Shown: piece by piece, positions 35,399 to 44,035 of the stretch
How the letters are laid out: each line of letters opens with the position of its first letter
Numbering within the stretch: position 1 is the stretch's first letter
Assembly: GCA_025201865.1 (NCBI GenBank)
Contig: MU602703.1
Span: 1 to 44,035 of the forward strand
Length of the DNA: 44,035 nt
Origin: Ramicandelaber brevisporus
Lineage: Eukaryota > Kickxellomycota > Ramicandelaberales > Ramicandelaberaceae
Direction of reading: 5' to 3'
The notes under the pieces: generated by a model
Told to the model about the DNA's origin: nothing
Database searches by the model: none
What the model saw: the letters and a program-made list of their open reading frames with translations, nothing else
Position numbers and translations under genes: made by a program

Positions 35399-36079
35399 GT
35401 AATGATTGATTGTTTGTTTGTTTGTTTGTTTATTTGCTTTTTTCTTTTAAAAAAAAATACTATTTGCATCAGTAGTTGAATTAGATAGGTTATCTCTATT
35501 GCTCCTTAGTTCATCAGAATGTCCATTAAAATGTTCATCAAAGTGTAAAAAAAAATAATCGCTGTGGCGTGATATGACACAGTGTAATGCAGTGAGTGTC
35601 ATTCAATTCCTCCCACAACATGCTGCGGATGCCTCTCATTTTCTTCCTGGTAACTGCTCACGAGCGACACCCGCCGTAATTTCTCTCTGTCTGGTAAAAA
35701 TAGGTTTGCCAAGGGAATGAGAGGCAGCCTCTTATTGTTGGTGTGATCGTCCGAACCAGATAAAATGTGCACCCATGCACACACACGCTCGTGAGCACTA
35801 TTCATCCCTCCGCCACTACACTAGCGAGAGGAATGAAGCCAAAGTAGTGCATCATTTCTCACCTGGTTCGTGAACTCTCGCACTTTCCAGAGATTGCACT
35901 ATTACGGCGAGCAATTCGTCTCTCTCTCTCCCTTTTATTCGGTAATTGCCACCGTGATTCTTGCCTGGTCAACACTCTTCCTCTTCCTCTTCCTCTTTCT
36001 CTTCCTCTTCCTCTTTCTCTTTCCTCTACACTACACTTTGTTTTCCCCACATATGCCACATACGTAATTAAACAAAAAT
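35399..36079. other. Intergenic region with nested and crossing inverted repeats
   Basis: 681 bp. TTTG repeats lie at 35411-35431. Perfect inverted pairs are TGCCTCTCATT (35630-35640) with AATGAGAGGCA (35716-35726), and TGCTCACGAGCG (35655-35666) with CGCTCGTGAGCA (35786-35797). A weaker TCTGGT/ACCAGA pair also occurs. A CTTCCT run near 35977-36015 precedes the BAG gene. No ORF is credible. Confidence 0.6.
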
Positions 36080-36790
36080 ATGACTGCCGGCAATCCAACT
36101 GCGAGCGATAACAGCGTTATGCAGCAGCTGTTGAACATTGACGGGCGAATCCGAGAGTTGCAGTTCCTACACGACTTGAAGCTTACCAACATCCAGATTG
36201 ATTTTGATCTTTCCAAATTCAAAGCTGATATCCACAGCAGCAGTAATAAGAATGAAAAGGTAAACCCCCAAAAGTATATGGATAGGCTGTCGAAAGGTTA
36301 TCGAGCATATTTGGAATACCACGGCACGCTCGACACTTTGATGAACGAAATCGACTGTGTAGATGTCAACGGTGACCAAGAGCTGCGGAAGCTGCGAAGA
36401 ACTCTGGTGCAGATTGTCAATGAAATGCTCGATAGCCTTGAAAACCATGCGAGAAAGCAACTTATCCAGCAAGCCAGCCCAGCACGAGAGAGCAATCATC
36501 GTCATTACGAGACACCTGTATCAACATCATCGGTACTACAACAACAAAAACAGCAGCAACAGCAACAACAGCAGCAGCAGCAGCAACAACCGCAGCGTTT
36601 ACTGCCTGGCGATACGTGCTGCTGCCAGCATCCACGCTCCTCGCTAAATGTAGCAGGTAACTCTTTGCATCAACAACAACAGCAACAACAACGACTGCGT
36701 CAATATCAAATGCACTTGCACAATCTGATATATCCTCAAGACTTGCATCTTCATTATCAACAGTACCCTCAGCCATTTGGCTTCTATTAA
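36080..36790 (+). CDS. Second BAG-domain protein with polyQ tail
   Basis: 236 residues from the ATG at 36080. An N-terminal helical stretch (MQQLLNIDGRIRELQFLHDL) is followed by a BAG domain at about 72-126: YRAYLEYHGTLDTLMNEIDC, VDVNGDQELRKLRRTLVQI, VNEMLDSLENHARKQ. These closely parallel the BAG domain of the large protein at 16310 (same NGD, LRxLRR and LLDxL positions). The last 100 residues are Gln- and His-rich low complexity. It should act as an Hsp70/Hsc70 nucleotide-exchange cochaperone. That is inferred from the domain. The 3' end faces the CX9C gene, with 68 bp between. Confidence 0.8.
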   Translation: MTAGNPTASDNSVMQQLLNIDGRIRELQFLHDLKLTNIQIDFDLSKFKADIHSSSNKNEKVNPQKYMDRLSKGYRAYLEYHGTLDTLMNEIDCVDVNGDQELRKLRRTLVQIVNEMLDSLENHARKQLIQQASPARESNHRHYETPVSTSSVLQQQKQQQQQQQQQQQQQPQRLLPGDTCCCQHPRSSLNVAGNSLHQQQQQQQRLRQYQMHLHNLIYPQDLHLHYQQYPQPFGFY

Positions 36791-36858
36791 AGAGATTAGT
36801 ATACACGTCTTTATTTTCATTATTATTTTCATTATGATTATTATAGTTATTCACTGGT

Positions 36859-37200
36859 TTACCACCGACGTCCTGTTGCCTTTTGTACACATTCCTTAAA
36901 TGTTTTAAACTCTTCTGCGCATGAATCTCTCTGTACATCGCCCAATAATGATCCTATACATTTGGCGTATCTCATCGACTCGGCTGCGCATGTGCTGTTG
37001 GCATGTTCGCTTAACAATAGCAACCGTTTACGCGCCGACTCAACCGTTTCGCCAGCGGTAGTGGTGGTTGGGGAAACAGAAGTCGAGCTAAATAAGGCAC
37101 GTCCTGCAACTGATGCTGCTACTGTTGTTACCGTCGCTACTGCTGCAGATTGTGCCTTGGCAGCCGTTGCCGCCATCGTTGCTACTGTTGATCTGTTCAT
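36859..37200 (-). CDS. Twin-CX9C mitochondrial intermembrane-space protein (NDUFAF8-like candidate)
   Basis: 113 residues from the ATG at 37200. A long Ala/Thr/Ser/Val leader (about 1-55, few charges) is followed by two CX9C helices: Cys71-Cys81 (CAAESMRYAKC) and Cys94-Cys104 (CAEEFKTFKEC). Such proteins are imported by the Mia40 relay and disulfide-locked in the intermembrane space. The SARKRLL helix before the first Cys and the spacing between pairs recall the complex I assembly factor NDUFAF8 more than Cox17 or Cmc proteins. The specific name is tentative. Confidence 0.65.
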   Translation of the reverse strand: MNRSTVATMAATAAKAQSAAVATVTTVAASVAGRALFSSTSVSPTTTTAGETVESARKRLLLLSEHANSTCAAESMRYAKCIGSLLGDVQRDSCAEEFKTFKECVQKATGRRW

Positions 37201-38206
37201 TGTTCGCGTTTGTTTGCGTTTGAGTCTATTTTTGGATCAGAGTTGCACGCCAAGCAGAGTTATGTTTTTTTTTTTTTGCTGTGAATTTTTTTTTTTAGAA
37301 GCGGAGTGTTGAGGGAGGAGACAAAAAAGAAGTCAACCTTCCACCACAGGAATGAAAACACCGACAACGTCTGTATGAGCACACACACAAAGAGAGAGAG
37401 AGAGAGAGTGGTAGAAAAGGATGAGAACTCTCTCTCGTTATCTGTGGCTCTCGTTGCAAGTAGTAGTGGTAGCAACAGTCGTAGTAATTTTCACCAACAC
37501 CAGAACCAGCACCACCACCACCACCACTGCTTTTTCCATTGCAGTCTCCATCTTTTGAGAAGTGCACTACACATTTCCACAAAGCTCTGCGATTTCAATA
37601 TTGCTTTTTTTCTCCTTGAGAGTCGACTGACTGGTCGCAGCAGCAGTAACAGCAGCAACAGCAGCAACAACAGCAGCAGCAACAAACAACTCGATATCAA
37701 GCCGTCTACAGTGGAAGCTTCGACTCGACAACCGTATCGCCGCTTAATCTATTGTGCTCTCTGTACAGTCCCTGAGCTATTGGTTGCATAATCTATTCAA
37801 GTCTTCGATAGCAAGGCTAGATCTATCGACGAAGCATCGCGGACACTGTGTACTCCTCCTCCTGCTCCTTTATTATATAGTGCTCTCCATTTTCTTCGAT
37901 CGGCGGGTGAGACTGGTTGTGTGTGTAACGAAGCCACAGTGGATCTCCATCTACAGCACAGACAGTTACAGCTACAACTACAGCAAGCACGGACAGCTAC
38001 AGCCAGATCAGTGCATTCATTCTGAATATCCTTTACTTTAAAGCTGCGATTCTGAACTCGAGCGCGAGTCTTATCCTGCAATCTCAACCTCTCCTCCTTT
38101 TAGACTACAGCCTCTCCGCAACAGCAGCCTCCTCCCTCTCTCCTACAACAACAGCTAATTAATAGTCTCCCCCGTGTCTCTCTGACTCTCCCTCTTTCTT
38201 ACCAGA
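37201..38206. other. Long leader/promoter of the P4-ATPase gene
   Basis: About 1 kb, no gene. It holds T-runs, (AG)n at 37389-37410, (CAC)n at 37508-37525 and a CAG/CAA tract at 37637-37692. CTGACTCTCCCTCTTTCTTACCAG, ending at 38205, reads as branch point plus acceptor, so a leader intron probably ends 1 nt before the start codon. The donor was not placed. Confidence 0.4.
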
Positions 38207-41200
38207 ATGCCTCCACGCAAGAACAAGAAGAATGGAGGCAGCGGCGGGTCTCGATTGCGCCGTCTTTTTACGCGGTTTGGCATTGGTTCCAAGAAGTCAG
38301 CCACCTCAGCTTCAGAAGGTACAAATCAATCTGGGTTTGAGCGTCGCGTATGCGTTGGTGTCCGTCCTCGTCACACTACATCACACAGTGACGAAGCACC
38401 ACCTGTCAACTTAGAGCGGCTATATGTTCCCAACTGGGTTCGCACTACAAAATATACAGCAGCATCATTTGTTCCCAAGAACTTGTATGAGCAGTTTAGA
38501 CGAGTTGCCAACATTTATTTCTTGTTTATTGTGGTTTTGCAGGTGATTCCGCAGGTTGCGCAGGGCAATCCATTCATGTCGGCATTTGCATTGTGCTTTA
38601 TTTTGTTTATCACAATGGTTAAAGATGGCTATGAAGATATGAAAAGACATGCTTCAGATAAAGAGCTGAATTCGTCACAAACGGAGAGAATTGGTGGAAA
38701 TAAATGGACAAATGTTAACATTGGGTTGGTTAAGGAAGTTGGCTTTTTTGCAAAGTTATTTGGAAATAAATCGTCAAACAATGGCAATGATGGTGATAAT
38801 AATGTAGCAGCAGCAGCAGCTCGGTCAAGCATTAGTTACGGTGCAGCCCATCCAATGGGATCTAATGTGACGAATAGCGGACAGGTGATTGGTGGGTCAC
38901 GGGCACTCTCCAAGGTACATCGCCAAATGTCAGTTGAGACTGATGAGATTCACTTGACATCTCTTGATCACAGCAGCCGGCAGCAGCAGCAGCACCCGCG
39001 TGACATGCTTCGTAGAATGACATTTTCCAACGACGAATCGGTTAATATTGGATCATCGCCTCAATGGATGCCAGTTACCTGGGCGGATGTCCAAGTTGGT
39101 GATTTGTTATTCTTGCGCAGTCATGATCCAATTCCAGCTGATGTGGCTATATTGGCAACTTCTGAGCAGGATGGAACTTGTTTTGTTGAGACAAAGCAGC
39201 TTGATGGCGAGACTAATTTAAAGCCACGCGAAGCTCTCAGCAACACTCGCCACTTAACATCTCCTGATGCTCTGAGAGAGGCCAGATTCTATCTTGACTC
39301 TGAGGCACCCAATCCATCTCTATACACATATAAAGGTAGACTGACGGTCTTAAACAGCGATGGAAGTTCAACAGTTGAGCCAGTGTCGATTAATAACATG
39401 ATATTGCGTGGATGTGTGCTGCGGAATACAGAGTGGATTGTCGCATTGGTTGTATTTACTGGCATCGATACTAAGATCATGCTGAATGCAGGTGAAACGC
39501 CGTCAAAGAGATCTCGTCTTGAACGTATAATGAATGTGCAGGTTGGATTAAACTTCTTGATTTTATTTATATTGTGCATATTGTGTGCTATACTAAGTGG
39601 AGTCTATGCAGCCAAGACGAATGCGTCGTACTATATATATGGAACAATATATAACGAGAAACAGTACAATGTGGCATTTACGATATTTTTGACATTCTGG
39701 ACTTCGTTAATTGTGTTTCAGAACATAGTGCCAATTTCACTATATGTCAGTATAGAGATTGTTAAAAGCATTCAGGCATTCTTCATTCACCAGGACATTA
39801 ACATGTATTATGCACCATTGGACAGACGATGCATTCCGCGTTCATGGGGCTTGTCTGATGATTTGGGCCAAGTTGAGTACATTTTCTCAGATAAAACTGG
39901 AACGTTAACTCAGAATATAATGGAGTTCAGACAGTGCTCAATCAGAGGCTCAGTATATGGCGAAGTATTCTTTGAAGCTGAACAGTTGGAGGCTGAGGCT
40001 GAATCACGTAAACTATCATCTATTAACAATAACGGCAGTGAGAAGAGAGTATTTGAAGATGCAAAGAGGGAAATGATATCCGAAATGAATTTGACATTTA
40101 ACAACTCTTACTTTCTCGAAGATGACTGTACATTTGTGGATGGTAAATTATACAGAGATTTACGCAGTGAAGGTTCATCTAAATCTAGAGCCATTGTGGA
40201 GTTTTTCACTATTCTTGCAGTTTGCCACACTGTGATGGCTGAGTATCCAAATCCAGATAACAGCAATATTGTAACGTACCAAGCACAGTCGCCAGATGAA
40301 GCAGCTCTTGTATCTACAGCCAGAAATGTTGGATTTGTATTTAAAGGAAGAGAGGGCGATGTATTAAATGTAGAGTTTCTGGGACAACGTCAATCATTCA
40401 CCTTGTTGCATGTGCTGGAATTTACCAGCGCAAGAAAGAGAATGAGCGTGGTTGTATCCAAGCCAGATGGTCAGCGTGTTTTATTCTCCAAAGGTGCTGA
40501 CTCTATAATGTATCCCAGACTAAGACATGGCCAAGATTCACTGGTCAACACCACTGCCACTCATCTGGAGGAATTTGCCTCATCTGGCTTACGCACATTG
40601 GTTGTTGGCTACAGACTGGTTAGCGATGATGAATATTCTAGCTGGTCAGTTGAGTTCCAGAATGCATGCTCTAGTTTGGATGACAGAGACTCGCTTGTTG
40701 ATGCTGCAGCTGAAAAGATTGAGCATTCATTAACACTGGTTGGAGGCACTGCTATTGAAGATTCTCTGCAGGAAGGCGTGCCCGAGAGTATTGCACAGTT
40801 GGCCATGGCTGGAATCAAGATTTGGGTTTTGACTGGCGATAAAGTGGAAACTGCCATCAACATTGGCTTCTCTTGCAGACTGTTACGTGATGATATGAGA
40901 TTGATCATTGTTGCTGGAAAAGAACCAGAGCACATTAGATCTCAATTGAAGGATGCTCTGGAGTGTTTCATTCAACGTAGTCGTGATCCATCCACTGCAA
41001 ATGTGCGAACTGCCATTGGTCACCAAGGATTGGATGATCATCCTCAACAGTCATCAACTCAGTCAGCTCAATCTCCCCAGTCTTCTGTAAAGTCACCACA
41101 GCAGGCCAGCAATGGCAAACCACGAGTTAGCTTTGCACCAGATAGATATTATGGCGATGACGATGATGGTGCAAGTGAAGATAATGATATGCCAAATGCA

Positions 41201-42857
41201 CTTGTAATTGATGGAGAAACACTGAAATACGCATTGGACTCTGAATTGAAAGCATTGTTGCTGGAAGTGGCTAAAAGCTGTGCATCAGTGTTGTGCTGCA
41301 GAGTGTCTCCTCTTCAAAAGGCACAGGTTGTTGCACTGGTTAAAGATAACCTTGGTGCACTGTGTTTGGCTATTGGAGATGGAGCCAACGATGTCAGTAT
41401 GATCCAAGAGGCTGATATTGGAGTTGGAATATCTGGTGAAGAAGGACTGCAGGCTGTAATGGCCAGTGACTATGCTATTGCCAGATTTAGATTCCTCCAG
41501 CGGCTATTGCTGGTTCATGGAAGATGGTCTTATATCAGAATTGCAAACATGATTCTCATCTTCTTTTATAAAAATATAGTGTGGACTTGCGCAATGTTCT
41601 GGTTCCAAATATACACTGGTTTCTCCCTGCCTCTTCTCTATGACTATGCATTCATCATGCTTTACAATCTGGCATTTACTGCGTTCCCAATCATTGTGCT
41701 GGGTGTATTTGATCAGGATGTATCAGCCGATGTATCAATGGCGGTTCCTCAGCTGTTCCTGCGTGGCTTAAAGAATAAAGATTTTACCTGGTGGCACTTC
41801 TGGCTCCATGTTGCTGATGCTTTATATCAGTCTGCCGTCTGTTTCTTTGTTCCGATGTTTGCCTACATTTCTACTTCTAGCCATTGGAGTGGCCGTGACG
41901 ATTTATCGCTGGACGAAGTCGGCACTGTGATTGCTTCCTGCATCGTTATAGTAGTAAATACCTATGTGTCTGTAAACTCAAAGAATTGGACTTGGATGAT
42001 GCCCACTGTTGTCGCACTCTCTATCATCGTCTTCTTCCTCTTTACAGTGGTGTATGCTCAGTTAACAATTAGTGGAGTCTATGGCGTTGAAACCATGATG
42101 TTTACAACTCCAATCTATTATCTGGTTGTGTTTACGACGCTGTTTGCCTGTCTACTGCCACGAATGCTGTTCAAGTATGCAAAGCAGACATTCCTGCCCA
42201 ATGACAATGATTTGGTCCGCGAAATGGTGCACGCCACAAGACGCAAGACTAAGAAGCTGGCAAAGGCAAAGGCCAAAGCGACTGGCACCGATGGTCGCAA
42301 GAGCGAGTTCTTTGATGATTCCGCCTCGATTGCAGATGCTGGCTGGTTCATGGCCTCGTCTACAAACTCAACTCCATCTGTTCAACCTCAACCTCAACCT
42401 CAGCAGCAACAGCAACAACGCACTCCAGCCGATGATCGCCGTTTGAGTGGCGTTATTCGCCCGAACCAGTATGTTGGTCCAGAGTCGCCTTACCCAACAG
42501 AAACTGTCATGTCACCACACGATATGCTGGTCATGCAGTCTCAACATCGCCGTCTATCAGCCAAGAAGCCAACGCACGTTCAGCAGCCCAGTGGCCATTT
42601 GGATCGCTTCGCCAAGACTCACGACGAAGATCCGGATGTCACTCGCTACGTTCATCGTATGTCTGTTGGCGAACGAAATGTGGTGTCACTGAGACACAGA
42701 CTGTCATTGCGTCACAAGCGAGATTCATCAAGAATGGCCACTGAGAATTTGATCCTGGAAGATGAAGATGAATACCGCAGTCCGCAGTATCAACAGCCAG
42801 TCACTACAACCACTGGGCAAATGTATCAATCGCCACCAGCAATGGACCATCCACTTG

Positions 42858-42892
<35 letters not shown>

Positions 42893-43066
42893 GGTAGCGG
42901 CCGAGGTGGATTGCCGCGTCTGCAGATCTCGGGTACTGGGGCTGCTGCTTCAAATTCGTCTGTTACTTCGTCAGCCGTTGCACCAAGTATCGATAATGCA
43001 TTGAGAAGATCATTCACTGTGACATCAAATCATGCAAAGCAACAGCAACAACATGATCAACGTTAA
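38207..43066 (+). CDS. P4-ATPase phospholipid flippase, Dnf/ATP10-like
   Basis: 1619 residues from the ATG at 38207, close to yeast Dnf1 (1571). The basic N-terminus leads into PKNLYEQFRRVANIYFLFIV (first membrane segment, about 90-110). The actuator loop has DGET (333-336). PISLYVSIEIVKSIQA (509-) is the P4 signature of the fourth membrane helix. The phosphorylation motif is DKTGTLTQN with Asp562. The hinge GDGAND is at 1057-1062, then come the last six membrane segments. RRCIPRSWGLSDDLGQ and MYY residues favour the Dnf/ATP10 branch over Drs2 or Neo1. An insert (about 170-270) and a C-terminal tail with polyQ are not conserved. It moves lipids from the outer to the inner leaflet, usually with a CDC50 partner. 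Confidence 0.93.
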
Positions 43067-43503
43067 AGTCCTTTGTTAAGAAAAGAAACAGAATAACAAT
43101 TCACATCCTTTAACTCCCGCCCTTCTTTTTTCATCCCCACATCCTGCTTCCAACATTTTTTATCCTCCTCCGCCCTCATTCTTTTAAATATTTTTTTACT
43201 CATTATGTAGGTAATTTGGATTTAAATTGGGAGGGGGTTATTGCACCCCGAAATGCGCCCCGTGGGGTGTAATTTGGGGTGCAATAACCTGAAAACAAAA
43301 TGTTTTAATTTTTTTTTACCAGGGAGGCAATATAGAAGACCGCAATAGCGCCTCCCCCTGACTTAGGACCTAAACGTATCAATCTGCCCAGAATGTCTTG
43401 AAGTCGATATTTCTCCTCCTCACCACCTTCACTACTTTACAGTTTTTAATATACCATTGCATACAACAGCACTATCCCCGAACAAACTTGCATCCACACA
43501 TCA
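43067..43503. other. P4-ATPase 3' flank with hairpin-rich block
   Basis: 437 bp without a gene. The block at 43229-43360 is described separately. The rest is T-rich, with a CT-rich stretch (43100-43190). Confidence 0.4.
43229..43360. repeat. Nested inverted-repeat element or strong hairpins
   Basis: A perfect 14-bp pair, GGTTATTGCACCCC (43236-43249) with GGGGTGCAATAACC (43276-43289), encloses another stem (GCGCCCC with GGGGTGT, wobble-compatible). A second hairpin is GGGAGGC (43322-43328) with GCCTCCC (43350-43356). The outer parts also pair: AGGGGGTTATTGC near the start resembles the reverse of GCAATAGCGCCTCC near the end. It may be a small MITE or a transcript-end structure. Confidence 0.6.
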
Positions 43504-43767
43504 ATGGCGACCAGCGCACCCCGCGTGCCTGAGCTTCTTGAGCAGATAAATGAGCTCGTCAGTCCACTGGCTACAGGGCAGCCTACACAGCTGGATTCAC
43601 AGTTTGGCGAGAAGGCGTCTTATGCGGTTTTATGTAGCGGTATACTGAATGATCGACTCACGAAGATACGCGATATCTTGTCAAGACTTCTTGCAGCCTA
43701 TGGCAACCTCCAGCCGCTTAAGACCGTACCGGGATTTCGGATTGTGTGCGATGTTGCGCGCATTCGC
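43504..43767 (+). CDS. 5' exon of an unrecognised gene, cut off by the window end
   Basis: From the ATG at 43504 it reads about 88 residues of good helical protein (PELLEQINELVSPLATGQ, YAVLCSGILNDRLTKIRDIL, PGFRIVCDVARIR). The frame stays open to a TAG at 44032, but after 43767 it is T-rich and hydrophobic and looks intronic. A possible donor GTTTGT lies at 43768. CACTAAC at about 43951 looks like a branch site, with acceptors ACAAG (to 43977) or TCTAG (to 44034). I do not recognise the protein. Confidence 0.5.
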
Positions 43768-44035
43768 GTTTGTTCATTTTTTTTCATTAGACTGACGAGT
43801 GGCATACCAATGCCAACCATCTTTCTTCTGTTTTTTTTTTTTTGGTGGCACCGCGACGTATTTGTTCACTCAGCCTGGTCTGTGTTATGCCAATGGGTCA
43901 GTCATTCTTTTTTTCGAGACATGTACCAGCCACGGCTGTTTCTCTTCCTTTCCACTAACACCTTTATTTCTTACAAGTATTGCTGTCCTCGTCTTCTGGT
44001 CGCACCGTATCCTACTGCTCCTGCCGTTGTCTAGA

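Noticed and set aside
1-44035. tRNA, rRNA genes or CRISPR arrays
   Set aside because: No B-box-like GGTTCRANTCC within a cloverleaf, no rRNA core sequences and no spaced direct repeats were seen; GTTCGAGCCA near 15651 and 16125 lies in promoter DNA without a matching stem.

Overview
This window is nuclear DNA from a eukaryote, most likely a fungus outside the yeasts and their close relatives. The evidence is the fungal-type C-terminus of ribosomal protein eS30, a Urc1-type GTP cyclohydrolase homologue, mitochondrial ornithine carbamoyltransferase, Pop3, a Trs65-like protein and a Dnf-type P4-ATPase. It also has genes that yeasts lack: an MCM9 helicase, an ARL8 GTPase and an ITFG1/LINKIN-like surface protein. 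Genes are dense and mostly uninterrupted. The introns that can be defined (about 226-271 bp, GTATGT or GTACGT donors, YAG acceptors) lie at or near the start codon. CAG/CAA-coded polyglutamine tracts are common. The exact lineage cannot be fixed by reading alone.

Layout. 1-7074: mitochondrial bL21m (5' end cut off), a TRAPPII-like trafficking protein, the splicing factor CWC15 (divergent from it, 53 bp apart), a stand-alone mitochondrial RsfS/MALSU1 protein, RNase P/MRP subunit POP3 and URC1 (one intron). 8107-10251: ITFG1-like membrane protein. 10295-12945: a 2.65-kb terminal-inverted-repeat mobile element with no recognisable coding capacity. 13156-16309: Nudix hydrolase with DUF4743, a short DUF962 (Mpo1-like) protein, and proteasome subunit beta-3, whose first exon appears to be only the start codon. 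16310-25171: a large Ala/Gln-rich BAG-domain protein with a heat-shock-like promoter, the branched-chain 2-oxoacid dehydrogenase E2 (one intron), an unrecognised Gln-rich protein, mitochondrial glutamyl-tRNA synthetase and ornithine carbamoyltransferase. 26016-30602: secreted ML-domain protein, RPB10, MCM9, ARL8. 30656-31762: a second, 1.1-kb copy of the same mobile element. 31965-37200: an unrecognised protein with C-terminal membrane segments, eS30, a doubtful small ORF, an unrecognised helical protein, a second BAG-domain protein and a twin-CX9C mitochondrial protein. 38207-43066: a Dnf/ATP10-like phospholipid flippase. 43504 to the end: the 5' exon of an unrecognised gene.

There is no operon logic. 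Several genes are organised as divergent pairs sharing short promoters (Trs65-like/CWC15, PSMB3/BAG, unknown/EARS2, RPB10/MCM9). Many products are mitochondrial (bL21m, RsfS, DBT, EARS2, OTC, the CX9C protein). Others serve proteostasis (PSMB3, two BAG proteins) or membrane traffic (Trs65-like, ARL8, flippase, ML protein).

The most notable observations are a previously unnamed (to my knowledge) TIR element family with two copies flanked by 4-bp target duplications, MCM9 in a fungus-like genome, and a one-codon first exon in PSMB3. Also of interest are TGACGCGTC motifs around the PSMB3/BAG promoter, a possible BAG-gene cluster, and two non-coding stretches rich in inverted repeats.
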